This document shows, in pieces, positions 22,528 to 32,399 of a stretch of DNA of 64,000 nt (positions are counted from its first letter, which is position 1; every line of letters starts with the position of its first letter). The notes below the pieces were generated by a model, which worked only from the letters and a program-made list of their open reading frames with translations, searched no databases and was not told the origin of the DNA. Source of the stretch: Tetrapyrgos nigripes (taxonomy: Eukaryota > Basidiomycota > Agaricomycetes > Agaricales > Campanellaceae); NCBI GenBank assembly GCA_013368315.1, contig JAACJM010000262.1, positions 49,238-113,237 of the forward strand, in the 5' to 3' direction. The translations under genes and the position numbers were made by a program.

Positions 22528-22835
22528 CTATTACCCTCATGCTATCGACGGTTTCTGGGTCCAATGGCAAATTACCGAAGTCTATCCGGATCCCGTCACT
22601 GCTGCTGACAAAGCAGCCTCTGTCCTCTCTGTCCTTGGCTCTGAGTCCAGTCTCCATGACTGCGAAAACCAGCTCATGGAACTCTTCGAGTACCAGAGCT
22701 TCCACATCATCACTAAATTCTTCAAAAATTACGACATCACTGTTTGGTGCACCAAGCTCATGTGTAGCGATGCAGACAAGCGGGTCAATGTGGAGGTAGC
22801 GATGCGAGAGAAGGGTGTCGTGAGTCATGAGGCCA
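22528..22835 (+). pseudogene. BRR2-like fragment c (longest copy)
   Basis: Reads 'YYPHAIDGFWVQWQITEVYP', then 'DCENQLMELFEYQSFHIITK', 'NYDITVWCTKLMCSDADKRV' and 'NVEVAMREKGV'. The 'IDGFWVQWQI' part corresponds to 'IDAFWLQRQL' in animal Brr2, which supports the assignment. It is about 85-90% identical in nucleotides to fragment b but extends about 40 codons further upstream. It is truncated on the right at a Tc1 relic. Confidence 0.7.
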
Positions 22836-22863
22836 AGTGCTGTATCGCATTGACGAGGCTACA

Positions 22864-23215
22864 TACAGTGGGCAAAAAAATTGTCCGCATGTTTCATACT
22901 TTTGCAGAGATTGTCAATTATAGAGCTACTGAATAGAGATGAGACAAAATGGTCAATGATGGCCTGAAAGCCCTTGATAAGTGCTATGATAATCTCCTTG
23001 TTTTGTGTTATTTGGTCAAATACCCATGGAGATATACTCAATTTAAAATGGTAAGTCATTTGGACAATTTTTGACATATGCCTTAAAATACAGAAAGTGC
23101 TTGCTCAGTACTTGGTATGCCCTCCTTTAGCCTTCAAAAAAGCTTTGATCCTTCTAGGCATACTCCTGATCAATTTCTGACAATCCTCTTCTGTGATTTA
23201 GTCATGGTTCCCATG
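22864..23215 (-). mobile_element. Tc1-like transposon relic, 3' end only
   Basis: On the minus strand the last 30 or so residues of a Tc1 transposase are readable: 'ITEEDCQKLIRSMPRRIKAF', then 'AKGGHTKY' and the stop at 23,105-23,107. About 240 bp of 3' flank follow, ending in a terminal repeat CAGTGGGCAAAAAAATTGTC next to a TA. The 5' part is missing beyond about 23,215. The terminal repeat differs from that of the 2.3-kb element, so this is a second lineage. Confidence 0.75.
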
Positions 23216-23398
23216 CATGAACCAAAAGAGCACATTTGATAGTCTTCACAGTGTGGCCCGTGCACCACGAATGGTATCCCCAAAGGCGGCGTGCTTAGCA
23301 GCTGATATTTCTAAGAGTCACAGTTCCCATGCACAAAGTTCTAGAATCTACAAACCAAAAGACCACATGACCTAGGTTCATCTTAATCCAGTACGATC
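23216..23398 (+). promoter_or_regulatory. Upstream region of the DUF6698-like gene with a repeated block
   Basis: Two imperfect copies of GTTCCCATGCA followed by AACCAAAAGA(G/C)CACAT occur at about 23,209-23,242 and 23,323-23,368. The second ends about 30 bp before the ATG. This could be a promoter repeat; no TATA box is clear. Confidence 0.35.
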
Positions 23399-25684
23399 AT
23401 GCCTCCCAAACCTACAGCGCCTTCAGGTTCTCTGCCTCTAAAGCCCAACAATTCAGAGCGCTCTTCTACTTCACACTCTCGCTCTCATGAAAAGGACTCC
23501 AATCGCTCCTCCCGACGTCATGTTAAGAACAAGCGCGTTAACAAAAACAAAAACAAAAGCGAAGCTCCTCCAAACAACAAGTGTTCTTCAACCAGTCGAA
23601 AACGTTGTCAATCGGCATCACCTTCAGATGAATCAGATGGTTCTGACAATGACAGGACCGATCGCTGCGTGTCCAAGCTCCTCAGCGACATAGGGGATAG
23701 GAGAAGCCGGAAAAAAAGCAAACAGTAAGGAACATTGTATAGTCAGTATATCTGCTCATCTCCTCCAGGTCGTTTGACAAGAAAAAGGTCAGACATGCCA
23801 GTCAATTCCTCACCTGCGGGTCTTCTCCCTTTTTGGACATCGCCGACTTCCTTCATGCTATATGCGCAATGAAGCAGTCTTGTGAAGATGATCCCTCCAT
23901 AGCTGACTTGTAAGTCTGTTATTGTTCTTTCTTTGCCTTTACGCCATACGCTCAACTCTTGGCAGGTCTGAAGACCAATGCAAGCGTCTCCAGCAACTTT
24001 TTCGTGACTTCACTAAAAGAATGCCTGAAGCAGATGAGTATCTCTGCCACCTGTTAGACCAAGGCATGGACGAAGAATTACAAGAGTTTATCAACTATGT
24101 GAGTCTTTCTCAATTTATATCCTTTTCATTGAAGTGTATCATTTCTTTTTTCCAGATCGAAGATTGTGCAACTCAAGCTTGTACAGCCGATACCAATCTG
24201 CTCAAGTCCAGAATCCTAACCTATATGATACAAGACCCTGCCAACGATGTTCTAGATCCACCCATCAATCCCTCTGACAAAGGAAAGGAAAAACGCGGCT
24301 TCAACCACAAGTACACGGCCGAGCTGCTTTGCCCTATCACCTTTTGCACAGGATTTGAGAGAGACAGCACAAAGTAAGTCATTCTCTGAATGGTGAATTG
24401 TTTTAGTCTCACCTCCTGATAGGGTCATGTTAAAGTTCAGGGAGGGAAGGTCGAAGGTCACTGCCAAGTCTTTTCCTTTCTTTGTGTATGACGCCAATGA
24501 GTATGACCCCACCAACCTGTTCAAGGGTCTTTATCGGTCTATGACACTAATTAGGGTATGTGTTGGCAGTCTTCTCCTGTATCTTATACTGACCTGCGTA
24601 TACTGATCTGTGTGTCAGTCTGCTTGTTCCATCCTACTGGGACCGCAATATGCTTTTACAGGGGTCGTTGACGTCACTTCCGCTCTGGGTAATTCCAACG
24701 CCAGAAACGATCGTATACTCCACATCACGCCAGGTTTTATAGCTTATGTCGCTGGTCAAGTAAGTCGTTTCTCTGTCCGTCTGCTTGATAAACCATGTCT
24801 CCAACTTCCTTACAGGTCAGGTTTGCACTCTCAGACAAGGACAGATGGAGTTCTCAAGATCATGAGTTCTCATACAACGACTTCCACAAACTCATTGTCA
24901 AGGACTTTCGGGAAGATGACCCTTGGGCCAAAGAAACCCTTACTTGGTGGGACAAGTGAGTGTCTGCATCTGTGTGTTTGTGGCCAACCCTTTTGATGCA
25001 ATGTCTACCAGGATGGTTTTTGGCCGTGTGGTAGACGAGTAATCTTCTGAAGAGGAGGACTCTGACTGTGAGCCTCTCAATCAGCAGGAGGCGAAGGAAG
25101 AAGCCCTTGCAGCTCGTCTTCAGGAACACACTGCACAGAAGGCTGCTGAGACTGCTCAAGCTTCTGCCGCATCAGCAAAGCAGCTTCTTGCCGATGCAAA
25201 GTTGGCCTTGAGCACTAAAAACATTGACACCATTGTGGATGCAGCGTTGAAGGCAAAGGATCTTGTCAAGGATGTGAAGAAGGCAATCACAGTTACCTCG
25301 CAACATCTGGCTGAGTCGCCATCTGACACACTCAAAACATATGCCGAAGCAGTGCATAAAGGACAGCAGGACATGGCTGCTGCTGTGCAAGAGATTCTCA
25401 ACATGGGCAATAGCTTGAGAGAGGGCAGTGGGTTGGGCAACAACGGTGGTGGGTCAGGCAACAATGGTGGTGGATCGGGCAATGTCAGCGGTGGGTCAAG
25501 CAACAACGGTGGTGGATCAGGAAATGTCGGTGGTGGGTCGAGCAACAACGGCGGTGGGTCGGGCAACATCGGTGGTGGGTCGAGCAACAATGGTGGTAGA
25601 TCAGGCAACATCGGTGGTGGGTCGAGCAACAACAGTGGTGGGTCAGGCAATGGTGATGCTTTGGGCGATGCTGGTAATGACTAA
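23399..25684 (+). CDS. DUF6698-like protein, with C-terminal extension beyond an in-frame TAA
   Basis: Eight exons: 23,399-23,724; 23,769-23,909; 23,966-24,098; 24,156-24,373; 24,423-24,555; 24,619-24,759; 24,816-24,955; from 25,012. All splice sites are consensus and keep frame. The N-terminus is Ser/Lys/Arg-rich with nuclear-localisation-like basic runs. The core reads 'FPFFVYDANEYDPTNLFKGL', 'ILLGPQYAFTG', 'ILHITPGFIAYVAGQVRFAL' and 'WAKETLTWWDKMVFGRVV', the layout of the basidiomycete DUF6698 family (function unknown). A TAA at 25,040-25,042 ends the core. The same frame then stays open for 213 codons: an acidic patch, an Ala-rich helix and Gly/Asn repeats to 25,684. Confidence 0.75.
25434..25670 (+). 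repeat. Coding minisatellite, Gly/Asn/Ser repeats
   Basis: About 8 copies of a degenerate unit translated as 'GNNGGGS' alternating with 'GNVGGGS' or 'GNIGGGS'. The nucleotide pattern is GGGCAACAACGGTGGTGGGTC and variants. It lies in the open extension after the in-frame stop of the DUF6698-like gene. The opposite strand shows a meaningless Pro/Leu-rich frame. Confidence 0.85.
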
Positions 25685-25868
25685 GGTATGCCGCTTACTT
25701 GCTCTAGATCTTTCACTAATAGGAATGAAGTCTGACCAGGTTCACCCAACAACTAGTTGTTGTCTGCACGTCAAGCTTTCCCTTTTCCTTTACGCATTCA
25801 TTGGTTGTTGCATTTATTATGTATGTCACTTTATCTTGCAGTTTGCTTTGCCTCCAAGTTACATACAC

Positions 25869-26000
25869 GCCTTGTTATCATCTCGTCCATGCCTTGTTAT
25901 CATCTCGTTTGCGCCTTGTTATCATCTCGTCTGCTCCTTGTTATCATCTCATCTGCTCCTTGTTATCATCTCGTCTGCACCTTGTTATCATCTCGTCCAT
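25869..26000 (+). repeat. 22-bp minisatellite, 6 copies
   Basis: Six consecutive 22-bp units of GCCTTGTTATCATCTCGTCC plus two bases, with a few substitutions, in the 3' region of the DUF6698-like gene. The phase is exact over 132 bp. Confidence 0.9.
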
Positions 26001-26205
26001 GCCTTCCTCCCCCACCGTCTCTGCCTTCAAGTTACATACATGGTCCATTATCTCATCAACACCTTCCCCCCCTCCTGTCACCCACATCTATCCTTGTCAA
26101 CGCCTTCCTCCCTCATTGTCTCTGCCTCCAGGTTACATACATGCCCCATTATCTTGTCAACACCTTCCTTTCCCTCGTCACCTACACCTATCCTATTGAT
26201 GCCTC
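26001..26205 (+). repeat. Two tandem copies of an about 105-bp unit
   Basis: Both copies share GCCTTCCTCCC, GTCTCTGCCT, GTTACATACATG, CCATTATCT and CAACACCTTCC in the same order (starts about 26,001 and 26,108). They continue the tandem-repeat tract begun by the 22-bp units. Confidence 0.7.
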
Positions 26206-26289
26206 CATCATCGTCTCTATAATTGTTGTCTGCCCTGTATCATTTTCTTCTTTGATGCTTTCTACCTGTATATCTATCACTTGTAGCCT

Positions 26290-27766
26290 GTAGATATTCT
26301 TACAATACACTCGTACATTCATCATTTTTATCCATGCTCATCATGATCTGAGTGGCAATTCCTGCTATCATTTAATTCCCTGTAAGAGTTGTCAGGAATT
26401 TGATCTGCGCAATTGAGAATATGACAACAAGATTTTTAATGGGCAGTATTACACTGACTGTTGTAAGACACACTAATATACTTGTGCTCTGAAAGGCTGG
26501 AGTATTTCTGTAACTTCCGTTGTGCAGAATCAAAGGTGCACATGTATGCTACCTACTTCTTCCAAGAGTTTGCAGGTCAATTTGACTAGTGGGAGTTGGC
26601 CTCAGTAAGGTCATTATGGACCACATCAAACAACATAATATTGGTATACCTCAAACAGGTCCAAGGAATACTTAATCATTTCCCTATCAAGAATAAATTT
26701 GCGAAGTAGTTCGACTCTTGTTCTCTGAACGATCCTAAGGCCAACATTATTTTGAGCCTTTTGAGCATTAGATTTTCATTGAGGCCTATCATCTCTGATA
26801 TTCTACAGATTGTTTCCATGTCCAAGATCATTATGAACCTTTTAAAGGCCATGTCTTCATTAAGCCCTATAGGCAACCAAGTTGTCCTGATGATGCTAGG
26901 TGAAAAATCTCTGATAGTTCATTTACTTTCCATGTCTCTTTCTGCTCTTGCAATTTCAATATTTATTCAGATCCTGTTAACCATATACAATGATGATTAT
27001 AATACAAGGCAGAGTAAGCTTTTCTAATAACCAAGATTAAATTCCAAGTTTCACTTGAAATACTTTATAAGGAAGAGTGCTAGGTTGAGTATTTCACCAT
27101 TAGTTGTACTGCAGTATACAGATCCAAAACTGTATCAAAAATTTTGCTACACCAAGGCATTACAGACATTGTCACATTAAGCATTTTCTTTCTGGTTATG
27201 TGAGCATATACTGAATTGGCTGGTAGTTTAAGATCAGCAATTATTTCAGCAATTCTTTAGACTGTATTTATCCTTTGGAAAATAGTCTTAAATAAGAAAC
27301 AAAAGTACAATGCAAATTTCTTTGCTTGATGTTCTACTCATGGCTGTATTCCACAAAATTAAATTCTTCTGTGTTATTAGAGACATAATTCTCAATCTGA
27401 AATTTATCTTAAGCATTGTCTGACCTTGTACCAAACTGGCTGGTAATTTTCTGATCAAGATATTAATGGTGCATTGCTTTGAGTTTTGGTCATTTTACTG
27501 GCCTTATAAGCCCTTATAAGGAATTTCCCCTTTTTGTGGCGTCGTCCCCTGTCAGGGCCAGTACCTCTAAATGTCCCTCCTCCTCCCCTGTCTGCTATTA
27601 TAGTGCCATCTGAGGAAACCCAGTCAGATCTAGTATACTACACACTTCGCTCAATCAATTACATATATTAACACAGGTTTGAGTGCGTGTGTTGTATAAT
27701 TATAATCTATTGGTACAGTGAGTCTATTTTATGCTTGACATGTAGAAAGTGAGGTCGTCCAGAAAA
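26290..27766. other. AT-rich intergenic region
   Basis: No frame has a recognisable family. The composition is AT-rich and stop-rich in all frames, resembling old decayed repeat DNA. It contains one perfect palindrome at 27,502-27,521. Confidence 0.45.
27502..27521. repeat. Perfect 20-bp palindrome
   Basis: CCTTATAAG, a CC spacer, then CTTATAAGG. Each arm contains a TATAA core. It stands alone in the intergenic stretch; its function is unknown. Confidence 0.85.
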
Positions 27767-27768
27767 GC

Positions 27769-27950
27769 TCAGTAAAAGTCGTTTAAAAGTGGATGCCATA
27801 TGGAAAAAAGTAAAAGACAGAAAAAGCTTCCGGAAAAAAGTAGAAGACGGAAAAAGCTTCCGTCAGAAAAGCCGATCAAAAGGCTTTACGGGAAAAAGTT
27901 ACCGAAAGCTCCGAAAAGCGGGGAAAAGTCGATTTGCCGTTTTACTGATG
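27769..27950 (+). mobile_element. MITE-like AAAAGC-rich element
   Basis: A 180-bp non-coding sequence rich in AAAAGC/GAAAAAG. It ends in TTTGCCGTTTTACTGATG, identical to the right terminus of the 8.2-kb insertion at 38,615. Its left end CTCAGTAAAAGTCG is a degenerate inverted match. Internally it shares GCCGATCAAAAG with the left block at 30,391-30,560. It is probably a non-autonomous relative, inserted right beside the breakpoint of the segmental duplication. No clear target duplication is seen. Confidence 0.6.
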
Positions 27951-28206
27951 TTCCCCCTCGCATCTTTCTATGTTATTGTTACTGTTGTTGATGAGCATCG
28001 CATGTCGGTTATCAATGTAAGCAACTGATGCAATAACACTACTATCCAGAACGTAAAACAGTCTGCAGGGTTCAAACAGCTAGGACGCAGTACACCAGTA
28101 CACGAGTATATTAAAGGAGACCCATCTATTCCCTGTCTTCTCAAACTTTAATAATAATTCTTCTGAAAAGCCTGCTTCAGTTTGATAGTTAAAACACATG
28201 AACAAA

Positions 28207-29747
28207 TTAAGAGCGCTCACATGCATTCGTCCTTGAATCAGCTGATGTATACATCGGTGGCGGCTCATCTGTTAAGCCTCTCGCCCAATCCGAATTGAGC
28301 TGAACCTCCAACGCCTGGATATGACCCAAAATCCTCGCCATAGTCACTTGTACACCAGCATTTGATGCATTCACTGTTTGCTGCACTAGCTCTCGCATTT
28401 GCTGACGGAAATCGTCGGCCTCTTGCTGAAGATGCATCTGACGAACAGTTGGCGCAGAAGTAGTTTGAATAGTTGAATGACTAGGATTCGGACGGCTTAG
28501 TGGCGATGGCGACGGCTCCGGATTATGAGGTGGACTGGCAGAGCTGAACTCCAGAGCCTGTCGCATAGATGATGAAGGTGTAGCCTGACCAGCGGGCTCT
28601 ATTGTTGGTTGTTCGTATTTCAGATCAAAGGGTCTGAAAGACGAGGAGCTATGTCCAGAGTCCACGTGAATGGATGGCAATACGTCAGGAGGGTGATATT
28701 TGAGATCAAATGGTTGAACACCGATCTCATTGCCTGGAACAGATCTTTCCCGAGCTTTCTGACGATATCTGAAGAGCAGAAGAAAGACGATGACAGCAAT
28801 GACCACAATGCCCACAGTTAAGAAAGTTCCGATGACAGCTGCTCTATTTGCGAAGAATCCAGAATTCCTATAAGTGGGCATGAAAACTTTTTACATTCTA
28901 TCAATCGGAATGGAAATGGACATACAAGTTTCCCGATGGTTCTGAAGTTGCTGAAGTTGCCGCAGTCTCCACTGTCCCAGAATTCCTATAAGTGGGCATG
29001 AAGACTTTTTACATTCTATCAATCAGAACGGAAATGGACGTACGAGTTTCCCGATGGTTCTGAATTTGTTGAAGTTGCCGTCGTAGTCGCCATTGTCTTT
29101 GTTGTTTCGTCCTCAATTGCGAGCACACGTGTAGCTATGGCTGGTCCGGTGGTCGTTAAAATTCCGATCAGGCCGGTAGTAATACCTCCTTGAACAAATT
29201 GTTCAGAGAATACGCATCTCCCGGATCCTCCTCCCTGTTCCTCGCTCGAGCATCCAAAGTGTTCATGAAATTGAACAGGAGGTGCGATTCCAGAAACTAT
29301 ACTGAATACTTTTGTCATCTCGGCCTCGAATCCAGCAGCAGATGCAACTAAAACACCTGGTGATATAAGATAAGTTGTAATTAATTAAAGTTGGTTCAAA
29401 GAATCATCAAGATTAGACCTTGACAGAGGGAAGTTGGTTCTCTTTTCACCTGAAAAATGGTGCACCGCATGATTGTCAGTTTCGGTTCCAGCAAATTGGA
29501 ATGTGGTTTCCCCCCCCATCAGCTGCGGTACCGACTGGGGTGTATGTTGCATCGGGTGGGTGTAAATTGACGTACTCGACAATTGTAAGACTCTGGCCAC
29601 GAGCTATATAGTGAACAAAATCCCAAAAGAGTCGGTGTAAACACGAATTCGTCCATGAAAATACAAGAGAACGCGCTTACCGGGCAATACAACAGTCAGT
29701 AGTAGTGTATATGAGAAGAGATGTTGAATAAAAAAGCGCTGGCCCAT
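28207..29747 (-). pseudogene. Single-pass membrane protein, family copy A (one homopolymer frameshift)
   Basis: Start ATG at 29,747; five exons: 29,681-29,747, 29,450-29,603, 29,044-29,356, 28,926-28,985, 28,207-28,867. The signal peptide is 'MGQRFFIQHLFSYTLLLTVV'. The extracellular part includes 'VASAAGFEAEM' and a conserved Cys pair ('FGCSSEEQGGGSGRC'). The TM helix is 'AAVIGTFLTVGIVVIAVIVF', followed by basic residues and repeated 'PFDLKY' motifs. A helical segment then leads to the tail 'SDWARGLTDEPPPMY'. Relative to copy B it has 8 instead of 7 C (plus strand) near 29,510-29,518, which shifts the frame in exon 2. It also has an extra mini-exon made by a 118-bp duplication. Role unknown; the layout suggests a plasma-membrane sensor or adaptor. 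Confidence 0.75.
28861..29096 (-). repeat. 118-bp tandem duplication creating an extra exon
   Basis: Units 28,861-28,978 and 28,979-29,096 share the full order: CCAGAATTCCTATAAGTGGG, the intron, then the TTTCCCGATGGTTCTGAA part. Copy B has only one unit. The duplication includes one whole intron plus the preceding exon end, and produces a 60-nt in-frame exon. Confidence 0.85.
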
Positions 29748-29926
29748 CTTTCTAGTCCTTACTGGCAGAAAGTCCGGCAGGACCGAGAGAAAGAAAATAA
29801 GAGAGGAGAGCAACAACAGCCAAGGGAGGGAGGGGGCTTGTCAATCAGGATTGGAGTCTATAGTATCAGCGCGCCTCAGCCTTATGCACAATTTCAAGCT
29901 GGTATCAAGATGGAAGTTGTAATTGA

Positions 29927-29942
29927 TTGGTGTTCATACCAA
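29927..29942 (-). promoter_or_regulatory. Conserved palindromic promoter element, copy A
   Basis: Minus strand TTGGTATGAACACCAA, about 180 bp upstream of the start codon. It is identical at copy B (42,915-42,930) and at fragment E (54,895-54,910) with similar spacing. It is followed downstream by TTGATACCAGC and by ACAAGCCCCCTCCCTC. Retention in all three diverged copies suggests a binding site. Confidence 0.6.
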
Positions 29943-30390
29943 TGATCAGATTCAGAAAGGTCAGGGGTGTTGTCAAGCTGGTTTCATCATCATTCTCGTT
30001 CATATGTTTATCTACTAGACCTGTGGGACGCCTGATGCCTGAGCGCTACGTGCCAGATAGTATCAGAGTAAAAAAAGCCTCCAGAACTTGAAGAGGGCAG
30101 AAGGGTGATGGCGATGGATATGAAACCTTGGTGTAGATACTGATAGTGATAGAATCTATCTGCCAATGTTAGTGATACTGCGCAGCATGTTGCTACACAG
30201 ACTATGTAGCGATAGTCCAGCACTGGGCAGTGGCTGAAAGGTTTTAAGGAAGCCTATGTATGTAGGCTGAGAACGTGATCATCGAGCCGGAGCCGGAGTC
30301 CTCGAGTTCTTGAAGACGGTGACGTCAGAGCGTTGAGAACACATGGACCATAGGCGTGATATGGCACTTCGGGGGACTCGGGCGAGGCTG

Positions 30391-30560
30391 CATCAGTAAA
30401 ACGGCAAATCGACTTTCTCCGGCTTTTAGGTCCTTTTGGTGCCTTTTCCCGACGATCGCTTTTGATCGGCTTTTCTCCTGGGACTTTTTTCATCCTTTCG
30501 CTTTTTGGTACCCGGTGAAAGCTTTTCACCAGCTTCCGCAGCTGCTTTTTTTGGAAGCAG
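30391..30560 (+). repeat. Left terminal block of the 8.2-kb insertion
   Basis: The 18-bp perfect inverted terminus is followed by CTTTT/GCTTTT-rich sequence that resembles the reverse complement of the MITE at 27,769-27,950, including CTTTTGATCGGCTTTTCT. Confidence 0.75.
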
Positions 30561-32390
30561 TCAACTACATCTATACTCAGTAGTAGTTCCTGTGTGTAGT
30601 ATGTATTATTTTAAGTAACTCTCCTACAAGTTGGTCCAGCCTCTCTCACATGCTGGAGAGCTCAGATTGGAGGTCTACCTTCTCTGTATACAGCTGGCAG
30701 TATCTGACGAGCGCGCGTCTCGCGTTTCCAAAATTCTTCAAGTTCCATTCGAACTCCGCTGCTATACAGTACCAAGCCACATTACATCAACCATGTTGGT
30801 CCGTCGTCGTCGTTTGGCCCTTGGCAATGCATGTATCTGTCTGGCCTCAACATTCTTGACCCCTCAAGTACTACATCCTAAAGAATTCAAGTCTCCTCCA
30901 CCAAAGGCCCTTCTTCAAGCTCCTCAAGTCCCTTGGATTATAGCAACACTTCAAGCATACAACATCTTGAGTAACCTTCGCATATGTATTCAGCGAAAAT
31001 GAACGAGGAAGACGGTGACCGTACGGGGATATCTCGAGCGGTGTGTCTCTTTAACTTTCACTGGTTTTTCATCTTTATTATTATTGATTTTATTTGCTCA
31101 GAAAAACCGTGCTCACACCATCCGGTAACAGATAACACGCTACTGGGATACTTCCTGTCTTTCTCCTGACCGGTTGCACTCGTAGAGTAACTACGCCTGA
31201 TACTTTATCATCACTGTTGCTGACTAGTCTTTTCAGCACTCAATCTACGAAACTTTACGGACAATGTTTTCAGTTCAGCCAGTTTGCTTGCCTTTGTACG
31301 CCGGGTATTCTGAATGTAGGAGTGGGCTAGAGAATGACGGCCATAGGGATGAGGCGATGTCTAAGATGATGTGTGATGAGAGTGGGCAGCATGACACTAG
31401 GATACTATTCTCGAGTATACTAGAAGAACGATCTGTAAATAACCCATATCTTTAAAATTATGGTGCTCTTTTTGCGTGCTATGTTTGTTGTCCCACGACC
31501 CTTATATGGTATCGTTCTCACGGCAACCGCACCTGTGCCACGTCGTCTTCCTTCGGAACCTCCTTCGCCTCTCAACGTTTCTCGCCCAACGGTCCTGGCT
31601 GCGCACGCGCCGGTGCCATGGGCTGAGTTTTCATACCTGCGTTCTCTCTTCACTCATACGACTAGGTCGTATGTGCACTGTTGACTAGGTCAACTGTGTT
31701 CTTCAGGCTTGGCCTGCCCCTCTTCACCATTTCTCCTTTGTGTTCCTACCCTATCGACCTATGGAAGCTCCTCAAACGTAACATCTGCAAGCACTTGCCT
31801 TCACTTTAGGTGTGTGTTGCAAAGCTCCTGTTTTAGCCTTTGCCTAATTGCTGCTGTGTGCCTGTTTTTTTTCTTCTCTCTCGCAGAGCCGTTCTCCGTT
31901 CCCCAGCACGGCTGACCACTCTCCATTTCTCTTCTACCGTCATATGCTGTTTTCAAGTTCCGTTGCTTTTGCATCTGTTTGGCTCTCCTCCGTTCTCCAG
32001 CTCTGCTGATCAACTTCCATTCGCCATCCACTTTCTCTTATGCTCTTTTTGCATTGCTGGCTCCCTCTGCTGTGAGTCGTGTCCCCTTCCGATGGTCCAC
32101 ATGACATGCTCACTGCCTTTTTTTCATTTTCTTTGCACTGCCCAGTCCTCCTTGCCCTTGATCCCTTCACCAACCAGCTGAAAATCTGCACAGATGACTT
32201 CACAATGTCTTCCTTCTCCCCATTTTGTCCTTCCTGCTGTCCTTCTTCTGCTCCCAGCCGCTCATCGTCATTCTCTCTCTCCTGATCTGCACCCCGCCTT
32301 GCCCACAATCAGTGATGAGTGCATCATTGGCTGCTTCTGCCAACACTATAAATAACACTGGTAAGTCCTTCGTCAATCTGCATTCGATTT
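30561..32390. other. Left interior of the insertion, no confident gene
   Basis: Open frames such as 30,631-31,002 and 31,460-31,684 (plus) have no family signature. From about 31,700 on the sequence is pyrimidine-rich and leads into the OB-fold gene, so it may be its 5' leader with introns. A Helitron 5' terminus may lie here but could not be fixed. Confidence 0.4.
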
Positions 32391-32399
32391 CTTCTAACA

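Larger units (their letters stand above)
27957..30390. repeat. Segmental duplication unit 1, arm X
   Basis: Homologous to 41,103-43,815 (X') in the same orientation. It contains membrane-protein gene copy A and flanks. It starts at the shared 12-mer CTCGCATCTTTC and ends at the target site of the 8.2-kb insertion (ACTCGGGCGAGGCTG). X' carries several hundred additional base pairs upstream of its gene that X lacks. Confidence 0.85.

Noticed and set aside
22864..23085. A complete small MITE bounded by inverted CAAAAATTGTCC strings
   Set aside because: The readable transposase C-terminus just beyond 23,100 shows this is the 3' end of a larger Tc1-like element, so the inner match is a subterminal repeat.
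25156..25650. Minus-strand 164-aa Pro/Leu-rich open frame
   Set aside because: It is the antisense of the Gly/Asn repeats of the DUF6698-like gene extension; the composition comes from the repeat.
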